Positions 51,037 to 58,883 of a stretch of 64,000 bases of DNA are shown piece after piece; within the stretch, counting starts at the first letter, position 1; each line of letters starts with the position of its first letter. The notes beneath the pieces are model-generated. The model was not told where the DNA came from. It did no database searches and saw only the letters and a list, made by a program, of their open reading frames with translations. This stretch comes from Allostella vacuolata (GTDB lineage: Bacteria > Pseudomonadota > Alphaproteobacteria > ATCC43930 > Allostellaceae): contig AP019702.1 of assembly GCA_006739055.1 (NCBI GenBank), positions 4,303,388 through 4,367,387 on the forward strand. The letters run 5' to 3'. Position numbers and translations under genes: made by a program.

Positions 51037-52694
51037 CCCCCAATCCCGCCGCTCCCGACCCGATCCGACTCGAGATCATCCGCCACGCCCTGGTGGCGGC
51101 CGCCGAGGAGATGAGCATTACCGTCTGGCGAACCAGCCGCTCGTCGGTGGTGCGCGAGATCCTCGACTATTCGACCTGCGTCTTCGATGCCCAGGGCCGC
51201 AGCGTCGCCCAGGCGGCGCGCATGCCGGTCCACCTCAACTCCATGCCGAGCTGCCTCGGCGACATCCTGGCCGGCCCCTTCCCGATCGAGAGCTGGGACG
51301 AGGGCGACGTCATCGTCACCAACGATCCCTATGCCGGCGGCCAGCACCTGCCCGACATCCAGACCTTCAAGCCGGTGTTCGTCGACGGCCGGCTGGTCGC
51401 GATCGCCGGCATCCTGGTCCATCATCTCGACGTCGGCGGCGGGGCGCCCGGCAGCTACTACGCGCAGGCGACCGAGATCTTCCACGAGGGCTTCCGCATC
51501 CCGCCCCTGAAGCTGGTGGAGCGCGGCCGGCGCAACGAGCAGGTCATCCAGCTCCTGCTGCGCAACAGCCGCGAACCCGAGAATGTCGGCGGCGACTTCG
51601 CCTCGCAGCTGGCCGCGCTCGACGTCGGCGTCGCCAACCTGCAGGGCCTCGCCCGCCGCTACGGCCCGGACACGCTGCAGGCCGCGGCCGACGCGATCCA
51701 GGACCAGTCGGAGGCGGCCATGCGCCGGGCCATCACCGCCATCCCGGACGGCAGCTGGAGCTTCACCGACCATGTCGACGACGACGGCATCGAGGACCGG
51801 CCGCTCGCCGTCCGGGCGACGCTGACGGTCGCGGGCGACCGGATCCTGGTCGACCTGGCCGGGTCGAGCCCGCAGGCGGCGGGGCCCGTCAACTGCACCC
51901 TCAACATGACCAGCTCGGCCGTCATCTGCGGCGTGATGATGGCGATCGGCGCCGACATCCCGGCCAATGCCGGCTGCTACCGCCCGATCGTCATCGCCGC
52001 CCCGCCGGGCACGGTGGTCAACGCCCAGTCGCCGGCCCCGGTCGCCAACCGCATGGCAATCGGCCACCGGGTGGTGAACGCGGTGATGGGCGCCTTCGCC
52101 GCCGCCCTGCCCGGCCAGATCCCGGCCGCCTATTACGGCGTCAGCTACGCCTATGCGCTGGGGTCGCGCCGGGCGGACGGGCAGCGCCAGGTCTATTTCG
52201 ACCTCGAATGCGGCGGCTGGGGCGGACACCCGGACGCCGACGGGGCGGCCGCCTTCTCCTGCGGCTTCCACAACATCTCGTCCTCGCCGGTGGAGATGAT
52301 CGAGGCGACCTACCCGGTGCGCTTCCTGCGCTACGGGCTGGCGCCCGATACCGGCGGCGCCGGATATCGCCGGGGCGGCACGGGGCTGGAACGGTCGTTC
52401 GAGCTGACCGCGCCGGATGGTCGCTTCGCCGCCAACCTCGACCGCTTCAAGTTCGCCCCCTACGGGCTGGAGGGGGGTGACGCGGGCAGCACCGGCCGCC
52501 TGGAAGTGCGCCGCCGGGGCAAGGAAGGCTGGGAATCGCTGCCGTCCAAGGTGGCGGGGCTGCCGCTCGCCGAGGGCGACGCCATCCGGCTCGTCACCTC
52601 GGGCGGCGGCGGCTGGGGCGACCCGGCCCGGCGCGAGCCGGAGCGGGTGGCCGACGACATCGCCGACGGGTACGTCTCGGCGGCAACCGGCTGA
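51033..52694 (+). CDS. hyuB: Hydantoinase/oxoprolinase subunit B family protein
   Basis: A 553-residue B subunit. Signature blocks are PDPIRLEIIRHALVAAAEEM, YSTCVFDAQGRSVAQAARMP, GDVIVTNDPYAGGQHLPDIQ and VAIAGILVHHLDVGGGAPGS, and the C-terminus carries RLVTSGGGGWGDPARR. With HyuA it opens hydantoin-like rings at the cost of ATP. It is the last gene of the importer operon and is 5 kb from hyuA. ATG at 51033. Confidence 0.92.
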   Translation: MTPNPAAPDPIRLEIIRHALVAAAEEMSITVWRTSRSSVVREILDYSTCVFDAQGRSVAQAARMPVHLNSMPSCLGDILAGPFPIESWDEGDVIVTNDPYAGGQHLPDIQTFKPVFVDGRLVAIAGILVHHLDVGGGAPGSYYAQATEIFHEGFRIPPLKLVERGRRNEQVIQLLLRNSREPENVGGDFASQLAALDVGVANLQGLARRYGPDTLQAAADAIQDQSEAAMRRAITAIPDGSWSFTDHVDDDGIEDRPLAVRATLTVAGDRILVDLAGSSPQAAGPVNCTLNMTSSAVICGVMMAIGADIPANAGCYRPIVIAAPPGTVVNAQSPAPVANRMAIGHRVVNAVMGAFAAALPGQIPAAYYGVSYAYALGSRRADGQRQVYFDLECGGWGGHPDADGAAAFSCGFHNISSSPVEMIEATYPVRFLRYGLAPDTGGAGYRRGGTGLERSFELTAPDGRFAANLDRFKFAPYGLEGGDAGSTGRLEVRRRGKEGWESLPSKVAGLPLAEGDAIRLVTSGGGGWGDPARREPERVADDIADGYVSAATG

Positions 52695-52735
52695 GCGGGC
52701 TTGTTGCGGCGCAGCAATCGCCCTATCTCGGCCTC

Positions 52736-53797
52736 ATGACCAAGCCCGAGCCGAGCCGGAACAGCCCCAAGCCGATCAACGTCGCCATCCAGGGGGGCGG
52801 CGCCCATGGCGCCTATACCTGGGGGGTGCTGGACCGCCTGCTGGAAGACGGGCGGCTGGAGGTGGAGGGCCTGTCCGGCACCAGCGCCGGGTCGATGAAC
52901 GCGGTCGTCTATGCCTACGGCAAGATGACCGGCGGCGCCGAGGGCGCCCGCGCCCTGCTGGCGGAGTTCTGGCGCCAGGTCAGCATCGCCGGCAGCCTCT
53001 ACAGCCCGGTCGGCACCAGCGCCTGGGGCCATTGGTGGACCGGCTCGTGGAACCTGGACGACGCGCCGAGCTACCGCGCCTTCTCCGCCCTGACCGGCAT
53101 GATGTCGCCCTACGAGTTCAACCCGCTCGACATCGACCCACTGCGCGACATCGTCGGCCGGCTGGTGGATTTCTCGGTGCTGCAGAAGTGCGACGACACC
53201 CGCCTTTTCGTCAGCGCGACCAAGGTGCGCACCGGGCGGTGCCGCGTCTTCCATGCCCATGAGGTGACGCTGGACGTGGTGATGGCGTCGGCCTGCCTGC
53301 CCTTCCTCTACAAGGCGGTGGAGATCGAGGGCGAGGCCTACTGGGACGGCGGCTATGTCGGCAACCCGTCGCTCTGGCCCTTCTACTACTACACCCGCAC
53401 GGACGACCTGCTGCTGCTGCACGTCAACCCGATCGAGCGCGACACGGTCCCGCGCACCGCGCCCGAGATCAACAACCGGCTCAACGAGATCACCTTCAAC
53501 GCCTCGCTGATCGCCGAGCTGCGGGCGATCCGCTTCGCCCAGCGCCTGGTGCGCGAGGAGTGGCTGAAGGACGAGTACCGCCAGCGCATCCGCAACATCC
53601 GCATCCATTCGATCCGCGCCGACAAGGAGCTGCTCGACCTCAGCGTCGCCAGCAAGTTCAACCCCGACTGGCGCTTCCTCTGCGACCTGCGCGACCGCGG
53701 CCGGCGGGCGGCCGGCCAATGGCTGGAGACCCATTGGGAAGCGGTCGGCCAGCGCGACACGGTCGACGTCGGGCGGGAGTATCTCGACCGGCCCTGA
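52736..53797 (+). CDS. Patatin-like phospholipase
   Basis: A 353-residue lipid acyl hydrolase. The oxyanion motif is VAIQGGGAHGAYTWG, the nucleophile elbow GLSGTSAGSMNAV and the dyad Asp is in YWDGGYVGNPSLWP. Bacterial homologues act on phospholipids or other acyl esters at the membrane face. No signal peptide. It starts 41 bases after hyuB and may be read through from that operon. Confidence 0.9.
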   Translation: MTKPEPSRNSPKPINVAIQGGGAHGAYTWGVLDRLLEDGRLEVEGLSGTSAGSMNAVVYAYGKMTGGAEGARALLAEFWRQVSIAGSLYSPVGTSAWGHWWTGSWNLDDAPSYRAFSALTGMMSPYEFNPLDIDPLRDIVGRLVDFSVLQKCDDTRLFVSATKVRTGRCRVFHAHEVTLDVVMASACLPFLYKAVEIEGEAYWDGGYVGNPSLWPFYYYTRTDDLLLLHVNPIERDTVPRTAPEINNRLNEITFNASLIAELRAIRFAQRLVREEWLKDEYRQRIRNIRIHSIRADKELLDLSVASKFNPDWRFLCDLRDRGRRAAGQWLETHWEAVGQRDTVDVGREYLDRP

Positions 53798-53848
53798 CCT
53801 CGGACGCGCCGACCGGCTATAAGACCCCCGCCCACCGCAGGAGAGCCC

Positions 53849-54787
53849 ATGCCGCTGACCCTTGCCGATATCGAGCATGCCCGCGTCCGCATCGCCGGCG
53901 CCGTACGCCGCACCCCGGTGGTGGAGGCCGTGCCCGCCGGCGATCCCCTGCCCGGGCGGGTCGCCCTGAAGCTGGAATGCCTGCAGGTCACGGGCTCGTT
54001 CAAGCCGCGCGGGGCGACCAACGCGCTGCGCTCGCTCGACCCCGCAACGGCGGCCCGCGGGCTGGTCACGGCATCGGGCGGCAATCACGGGCTGGCCGTC
54101 GGCTATGTCGGCCAGCAGGCCGGCCTGCCGACGACGATCTTCCTGCCGGAATCGGTCACGCCCGCCAAGGTCGAGCGGCTGAAGGCGTTCGGTGCCACCG
54201 TCCGGGTGACGGGCCGGGTGTGGGACGACAGCAACGCCGCCGCGCTGGCCCACGCCGCCGAGAGCGGCCAGGCCTATATCCACCCGTTTGCCGACCCGGC
54301 CGTGATGGCCGGCCAAGGCACGCTCGGGCTGGAGATCCTGGACCAGGTGCCGGATGCCGACACCATCCTGGTCGCGATCGGCGGTGGCGGGCTGGCGGCC
54401 GGCCTCGCCACCGCGGCCAAGGCGCTGCGCCCGGACATCCGCATCGTCGGCATCGAGCCGACCGGCGCCCCCACCCTGCTGGAGAGCCGGCGCGCCGGCC
54501 GCCTCGTCACCCTGGGCGAGATCACCACCCGGGCCGGCACCCTGGCGCCGCGCACCTCCGCACCCGAGACGTTCCAGCTGATCGAGAGCCATGTCGACGA
54601 CATCGTCCTGGTCGACGACGAGGCGATGCGGGAAGGCGCCCGCTGGCTGTGGCTGGAGCACAACGTGGCGGCCGAGCTGTCGGGTGCGGCCGCGGTCGCG
54701 GCCCTCCAGACCGGCGCCTACCGCCCGGCGGCGAAGGAGCGCGTCGTCGCGATCGTCTGCGGGGTGGGCACGGACGGGATCGGGTGA
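53849..54787 (+). CDS. Threonine/serine dehydratase family PLP enzyme
   Basis: A 312-residue fold-type II PLP enzyme. The Schiff-base Lys is in QVTGSFKPRGATNAL, the substrate loop is TASGGNHGLAVG, and the phosphate-binding glycines are VAIGGGGLAAGLATA. It lacks the regulatory ACT domain, so it is a catabolic ammonia-lyase (threonine, serine or hydroxy-amino acid, e.g. EutB-like) rather than IlvA. It follows the lipase gene by about 50 bases. Confidence 0.87.
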   Translation: MPLTLADIEHARVRIAGAVRRTPVVEAVPAGDPLPGRVALKLECLQVTGSFKPRGATNALRSLDPATAARGLVTASGGNHGLAVGYVGQQAGLPTTIFLPESVTPAKVERLKAFGATVRVTGRVWDDSNAAALAHAAESGQAYIHPFADPAVMAGQGTLGLEILDQVPDADTILVAIGGGGLAAGLATAAKALRPDIRIVGIEPTGAPTLLESRRAGRLVTLGEITTRAGTLAPRTSAPETFQLIESHVDDIVLVDDEAMREGARWLWLEHNVAAELSGAAAVAALQTGAYRPAAKERVVAIVCGVGTDGIG

Positions 54788-54792
54788 GCCAC

Positions 54793-54822
54793 TTGAGGCT
54801 CGGGGCGATACCATTAGATAAT
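54793..54822 (+). promoter_or_regulatory. Candidate promoter of parD
   Basis: TTGAGG (54793-54798) and GATAAT (54817-54822) are separated by 18 bases. A GGGAGGAC ribosome site precedes the antitoxin ATG at 54849. The AT-rich step ATTAGATAATAG stands out from its surroundings and may overlap an operator. Confidence 0.5.
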
Positions 54823-54848
54823 AGTGCTCTTGCGGTCGGGAGGACGGC

Positions 54849-55094
54849 ATGTCGCGCAATACGTCGGTCGTGCTCGGCGATCACCTTGCGGATTTTGTGG
54901 ACCGACAGGTCGCCGACGGCCGGTTCGGATCCGCGAGCGAGGTCGTGCGCGCCGGCCTTCGCCTGCTCGAAGAGCACGAGGCCAGGCTGCGGGCGCTCCG
55001 TGCCGCTCTCATCGAGGGCGAGGAGAGCGGGCCGGCCGAGCCCTTCGACATGCACGCCTTCATCCAGCAAAAGCTGGGCGCGCCGGACCGTTGA
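54849..55094 (+). CDS. parD: ParD-family antitoxin
   Basis: An 81-residue ribbon-helix-helix protein: SRNTSVVLGDHLADFVDRQV followed by FGSASEVVRAGLRLLEEHEA is the ParD/CopG pattern (strand, two helices). The C-terminal tail (EPFDMHAFIQQKL) is the toxin-binding part. The stop overlaps the TTG start of the parE frame (TTGA at 55091-55094). Since the toxin frame is broken, the antitoxin is now an orphan or represses only its own promoter. Confidence 0.88.
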   Translation: MSRNTSVVLGDHLADFVDRQVADGRFGSASEVVRAGLRLLEEHEARLRALRAALIEGEESGPAEPFDMHAFIQQKLGAPDR

Positions 55095-55353
55095 CGTCGC
55101 CGCGCCTCCTTCCGGCGGCGCGCCGGGACCTGGATGGCATCTGGTCCTATTCGGTCGAGCGTTGGGGCTGCTTGCACTTGCAGACGCCTGGCAGGCAATC
55201 GACGACGGCACGCGGCAGGGCCGCCTGATGGATGCGGCACGCCAGGGATATCGCGCGCTGGCATCCGGCTCGCACCTCATCTGCTACCGCCAGGCCAAGC
55301 ATGGGACAATCGAAGTCCCGCGCCGCCTCGGCCTCGATCCGCGAAACAGGTGA
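55091..55353 (+). pseudogene. parE: ParE toxin remnant, frameshifted
   Basis: The first frame gives LTSPRLLPAARRDLDGIWSY then SVERWG, the conserved ParE N-terminus. It then departs from the family and stops at 55228. The rest of the toxin continues in another frame: LADAWQAIDDGTRQGRLMDA ... GYRALASGSHLICYRQAKHG ... stop at 55353. The helix that should follow 'ERWG' (about six residues) is missing, which fits a deletion of around 16 bases between about 55165 and 55180. The last residues also deviate from the usual 'V.R.LH..MD' ending. The toxin is therefore almost certainly inactive. Confidence 0.75.
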
Positions 55354-55355
55354 GC

Positions 55356-55637
55356 CTACGCCGCCGCGAGGCTCACATGCACCCGGCTGCCGGTGGCTTC
55401 GGCGAACCGCAGCAAGGTCTTGGTGCTGGGCAGTGTCCGGCCGCTTTCCAGGCGGGCGATGACCGATTGGGTCGTGCCCATCCGGCTCGCCACCTCCGCC
55501 TGCGACAGGCCGGCGCGCGCCCGGGCCTTGACCAGTTCGGCGGCGATCTCGAACTCCGGCGCCAGGGCATCGTAGGCGTCCTTGAACGCCGGGTCCTTCA
55601 TCCATTCCCGCTTAAGATGCTCGAAGGGAATTGTCAC
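55356..55637 (-). CDS. higA: HigA/XRE-family antitoxin
   Basis: A 93-residue protein with a helix-turn-helix (ARAGLSQAEVASRMGTTQSV then IARLESGRTLPSTKTLLRFA), the pattern of HigA/XRE antitoxins linked to RelE/HigB toxins. The start is GTG 55637, overlapping the toxin stop (GTGA at 55634-55637), i.e. toxin-first order as in higBA. It lies right behind the parDE remnant in the opposite direction, so two toxin-antitoxin loci meet tail to tail. Confidence 0.85.
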   Translation of the reverse strand: MTIPFEHLKREWMKDPAFKDAYDALAPEFEIAAELVKARARAGLSQAEVASRMGTTQSVIARLESGRTLPSTKTLLRFAEATGSRVHVSLAAA

Positions 55638-55960
55638 GGCTCGATCTCCTGCGCGCGGGCGATGGCAAGACGGATGGCGCCCGGCGGTGTTCGCTGCGTC
55701 TTCTTGATGAAGGCGTGCAGGATGACGATGCGCCGTCGATGCGCCAGCACATAGATCGCCCGGGCAATGCCGTCTCGGCCGGTCATGCGCATCTCCCATA
55801 GCTTGTCCTGCAGCGGCTTGACGTGAGGTTTGCGCATCTGCTGCGGGCCAAAGGTCACCATCTGCTCAAGGATGCGGGCCAGCTTGGCCCGGATATCCAC
55901 CGGCAGCACGTCGAGTTCCGCCCGAACCCGGTCGTCCAGAACTTCGACGCTCCACTCCAT
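55634..55960 (-). CDS. higB: RelE/HigB-type toxin (phage Gp49-like family)
   Basis: A 108-residue RelE-superfamily mRNA interferase candidate: EWSVEVLDDRVRAELDVLPV, then MRKPHVKPLQDKLWEMRMTG, then RAIYVLAHRRRIVILHAFIK and KKTQRTP. The 'LW E.R..g..g..R..Y......i.lLh.F.KKt.ktP' pattern is the PF05973 family, toxins of HigBA-like loci. The frame is intact, unlike the neighbouring parE. Confidence 0.88.
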   Translation of the reverse strand: MEWSVEVLDDRVRAELDVLPVDIRAKLARILEQMVTFGPQQMRKPHVKPLQDKLWEMRMTGRDGIARAIYVLAHRRRIVILHAFIKKTQRTPPGAIRLAIARAQEIEP

Positions 55961-55966
55961 CTAGGC

Positions 55967-55988
55967 ATCATATCGCATTTTTACGATA
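55967..55988 (-). promoter_or_regulatory. higBA promoter and palindromic operator
   Basis: In transcription sense TATCGTA-AAAA-TGCGATA (55988-55971) is an inverted repeat with six of seven matching pairs; it overlaps a TATGAT -10 box (55972-55967) that ends only seven bases from the toxin ATG at 55960. The mRNA may therefore be leaderless, and HigA binding would block the promoter. The -35 is not well conserved. Confidence 0.55.
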
Positions 55989-56037
55989 CCCCTCCAGCGA
56001 AAGAACATCGCAGCGCCGATGCGGACGCCCCCTTCTC

Positions 56038-57300
56038 TCACCGCCCCGCCAGCTGCACCAGCGCCTCCGCCAGCACCCGGGCGCCGGCGGCGAGGTCGGC
56101 GGGGGTGGCGTTCTCGGCCTCGGCGTGGCTGATGCCGTGCTCGCAGGGGACGAAGATCATGCCGCTCGGGGCCGCCACCTGCATCGGGCCGGCATCGTGG
56201 CCGGCGCCGGAATTGATCCGCATGTAGCCGAGGCCGAGGCCGGCCGCCGCCGCCTCGACGGCCGCCGGCACCGGATCGAGGAAGGTGACCGGCCGGCCGC
56301 GCGAGGTCTGGGTCACGGTGACGGCGCAGTTCTTGCGGTTGGCCTGGCAGATCGGCTCCACCTGGTCGCCGAGTGCGGTCAGGACCGCCTCGTCGGGGTG
56401 GCGGAAGTCGATGGTGAAGGCGACGTGGCCCGGGACCACCGCCGGCGCATTGGGGGTCACCACGAAGCGGCCGACGGTGAAGCGCACCGTGTCCGACGGG
56501 TCGTCGTGGAACAGCGCCTCCAGCGCCGCGACCATGGCCACGGCCGCCGACAGGGCGTCGCGGCGGCGGGCCCGCGGCGTGGTGCCGGCATGGGCGTCCG
56601 CCCCCTCGACCTCGACCCGGAAGCGGCGGGACCCCTGGATGCCGGTGACGACGCCGATCTGCAGCCCTTTCTCCTCCAGGATCGGGCCCTGCTCGATATG
56701 CGCCTCGACGAAGGCCGCAATCGGGAAGCCGAGCGCGCGCTCCGGCAGGTCGGACAGGGCCTGGCGGGCCGCGTCGACCGCGGTGCCGACCGTCACCCCG
56801 TCATAGTCGGCGACGGCCCGGGCATCGGCGAGCGGGGTGCGGCCGACGAAGACGCCGGACCCCATGGTGCCCATGGGGAAGCGCGCCCCGCCCTCCTCGC
56901 AGGTCCAGACCACGGTCTCGATCGGGCGGCGGGTGCGGATGCCGGCGGCCTCGATCGCCTCCATCGCCTCGAAGGCGGCGAGCACGCCGTAGATACCGTC
57001 GAAGCGCCCGCCCGACGGCTGGGTGTCGGTGTGCGAGCCGGACAGGACCGGGTCGGCGTCGTTGTCGGTGCCGGGGCGGCGGATGAAGAGGTTGCCGATC
57101 GCGTCCATCGACACGGCCCAGCCATAGGGCCGGGCCCAGTCGGCCAGCAGGCGCCGCGCCGCCACGTCGTTGGCGTCGAGCGCCAGGCGGCGGACGCCGC
57201 CCTTGGGCGTGCCGCCCAGCTCCGCCATGTCGACATGCCGCTGCCACAGCCGCGCCTCGTCGACCTTCGCCGCCACGTTCCCGAACCCGCCGTCCGCCAT
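56038..57300 (-). CDS. N-carbamoyl-L-amino acid hydrolase / beta-ureidopropionase family (M20)
   Basis: A 420-residue zinc amidohydrolase (AllC/HyuC/UPB type). Metal and substrate motifs are SGSHTDTQPSGGRFDGIYGV, CEEGGARFPMGTMGSGVFVG, FVEAHIEQGPILEEKG, EGADAHAGTTPRARRRDAL and SGAGHDAGPM. It completes hydantoin or pyrimidine degradation by removing the carbamoyl group from ring-opened products, in line with hyuA/hyuB nearby. The start ATG 57300 follows GGAGACGGG. Confidence 0.9.
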   Translation of the reverse strand: MADGGFGNVAAKVDEARLWQRHVDMAELGGTPKGGVRRLALDANDVAARRLLADWARPYGWAVSMDAIGNLFIRRPGTDNDADPVLSGSHTDTQPSGGRFDGIYGVLAAFEAMEAIEAAGIRTRRPIETVVWTCEEGGARFPMGTMGSGVFVGRTPLADARAVADYDGVTVGTAVDAARQALSDLPERALGFPIAAFVEAHIEQGPILEEKGLQIGVVTGIQGSRRFRVEVEGADAHAGTTPRARRRDALSAAVAMVAALEALFHDDPSDTVRFTVGRFVVTPNAPAVVPGHVAFTIDFRHPDEAVLTALGDQVEPICQANRKNCAVTVTQTSRGRPVTFLDPVPAAVEAAAAGLGLGYMRINSGAGHDAGPMQVAAPSGMIFVPCEHGISHAEAENATPADLAAGARVLAEALVQLAGR

Positions 57301-57411
57301 CGTCCCGTCTCCTGACCCAGAGTGTCGCGGGCAAGAATGCGGCCCCAGCCGCGCGCTGTCGAGGTTGCTCCCGCGCCATCCGCAGGGCAAAAGTCGGGCC
57401 GCATAGAGGGC

Positions 57412-58449
57412 ATGAGCTATCGGATGAAACGCACGCTGTTCCTGCTGGGCGATATCAACTTCCTGGGCGTGGAGGACGCGACCGGCCTGTTCGACCGGGT
57501 GAAGCCGGCGCTGGCAGGCGCGGACATGGTGTTCGCCAACCTGGAATGCTGCCTGTTCGACGCGCCGGCCGACTATGCCGAGCGGCGCGGCTTCTACGCC
57601 CCGGCCCGCCTGGGCAGCGCCCTGGCCGATCTCGGGGTCGATGCGGTCGGCGTCGCCAACAACGTCAACATCGGGGCTGCCGCCATCACCGCCTCGCTCG
57701 CGACCCTGGACGGGCTCGGCATCGCCCACACCGGCGCCGGGCCGGACCAGGAAGCGGCGCGGCGCCCGGCCGTGGTGGAGCGGAACGGCCTGCGCTTCGG
57801 CGTGCTGCAGCGCACGGCGGTCTACTGGCAGAACGGCCATGTCGCCGGCCCGCGCGGGCCGGGGGTGGCGACCATCCCGGGCCACACCGCCTATCGCCCG
57901 GTGATCGAGCACGGCCACACGCTGACCCGCCCCGGCGTGCCGCCCGAGGTGGTGACCTGGGCCGACCGCGAGGGGCGGGAACGGCTCGCCGCCGACATCG
58001 CCCGGCTGCGCGAGGAGGCCGACGTCGTCGTCGCCTCCTGCCACTGGGGCCTGCGGCGCGAGGTCCTCGCCTACCAGCGCGAATATGCCCATGCCGCCGT
58101 CGATGCCGGGGCCGACATCGTCTTCGGCCATGGGCCGCACGCCCCGCTGGCGATCGAGCACTACAAGGGCCGGCCGATCTTCTACGGCTCCGGCGGCTTC
58201 AGCTTCCAGCAGGAGCACAACGGCCGCCAGTTGACCCACTGGACCGGCCTGATGGTGAAGGTGGAGCTGGACGGGCCGCGCATCGCCGGCATCAGCTTCG
58301 CCTTCGTCAAGCGCAACGACGCCAACCAGACCGTCCTGTCGCCCCCGGCCGGGCAGGCCGAGGAGCTGCGCCTGCTGGTCACGGCATCGGCCGCGCTCGG
58401 GACCCGCCTGACCGTCGCGGGCGACCGGGTGACGGTGGAGGCGGCATGA
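57412..58449 (+). CDS. CapA-family metallophosphatase-like protein
   Basis: A 345-residue PGA_cap-type protein: LFLLGDINFLGVED (metal loop), GADMVFANLECCLFD, VDAVGVANNVNIGAA and DVVVASCHWGLRREVLAYQR with FGHGPHAPLAIEHYKGRPIF. The family includes poly-gamma-glutamate synthesis protein CapA and other calcineurin-fold enzymes. There is no signal peptide and there are no capBC genes, so a cytosolic phosphoesterase is equally likely. The usual 'N-H..D' loop reads NNVN here. Its stop overlaps the next small gene (ATGA). ATG 57424 is an alternative start. Confidence 0.8.
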   Translation: MSYRMKRTLFLLGDINFLGVEDATGLFDRVKPALAGADMVFANLECCLFDAPADYAERRGFYAPARLGSALADLGVDAVGVANNVNIGAAAITASLATLDGLGIAHTGAGPDQEAARRPAVVERNGLRFGVLQRTAVYWQNGHVAGPRGPGVATIPGHTAYRPVIEHGHTLTRPGVPPEVVTWADREGRERLAADIARLREEADVVVASCHWGLRREVLAYQREYAHAAVDAGADIVFGHGPHAPLAIEHYKGRPIFYGSGGFSFQQEHNGRQLTHWTGLMVKVELDGPRIAGISFAFVKRNDANQTVLSPPAGQAEELRLLVTASAALGTRLTVAGDRVTVEAA

Positions 58450-58640
58450 CCGGCTGGCCCGGCATCGCCGCCCTGACGGCCGCACTCGCCGCCAGCGGCT
58501 GCGGCGCCCTGCCGGCCGCAGCGCCGGTGCCGGCCGACGAGCTGGCCCGGCTGGAGACCGAGGGCGAATGCCGCAACGCCACCCCCGGCAACCGCCTGCC
58601 CCATTTCCGCTGCCACGGGGACTACGACTCCTTCGACTGA
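58446..58640 (+). CDS. Small putative lipoprotein
   Basis: A 64-residue protein whose N-terminus (WPGIAALTAALAASGCGALP) holds a lipobox-like LAASGC, so it would be lipidated at Cys19. The mature part is about 45 residues with two further cysteines (GECRNATPG ... FRCHGDYDS) that could form a disulfide. Translation is coupled to the CapA-like gene by an ATGA overlap. Function unknown. Confidence 0.55.
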   Translation: MTGWPGIAALTAALAASGCGALPAAAPVPADELARLETEGECRNATPGNRLPHFRCHGDYDSFD

Positions 58641-58672
58641 GGGCTCTTGGCCGGCACTGCCCATCGGTCGTG

Positions 58673-58771
58673 GCGTCCCTCGACTTCGCTCGGGATGAGG
58701 GATGTCGCCATTGGCGGAAACACTTGTGGAATAACGATAATTTCCTCATCCCGAGCGCAGTCGAGGGACGC
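58673..58771. repeat. Palindromic intergenic element, copy C
   Basis: Left arm 58673-58700 and right arm 58744-58771 match as inverted repeats in 27 of 28 bases; the centre includes CACTTGTGGAATAACGATAA. Flanks TGCCCATCGGTCGTG and TTTGGCCGGTGGCCA resemble copies A and B. It lies between the lipoprotein gene and the OmpW promoter. Confidence 0.9.
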
Positions 58772-58808
58772 TTTGGCCGGTGGCCAGCGAAAGTGTCGCA
58801 CCCCGCCG

Positions 58809-58822
58809 TTGATCTGCATCAA
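58809..58822 (+). promoter_or_regulatory. FNR/FixK box upstream of ompW
   Basis: TTGATCTGCATCAA is a perfect match to TTGAT-N4-ATCAA. Its centre is about 68 bases before the ompW ATG at 58884, leaving room for a class II promoter with a start near 58857. ompW of E. coli is known to be activated by FNR, so the site fits the gene. Confidence 0.8.
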
Positions 58823-58883
58823 GTCGCCCGCGGCCGCATCGGCCGAACCTCCGGTCGTTCAAGACCGAAAGGCAAGGCAAGCG

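Noticed and set aside
55091-55353. Intact ParE toxin
   Set aside because: The conserved N- and C-terminal parts lie in different frames and a helix after ERWG is missing.
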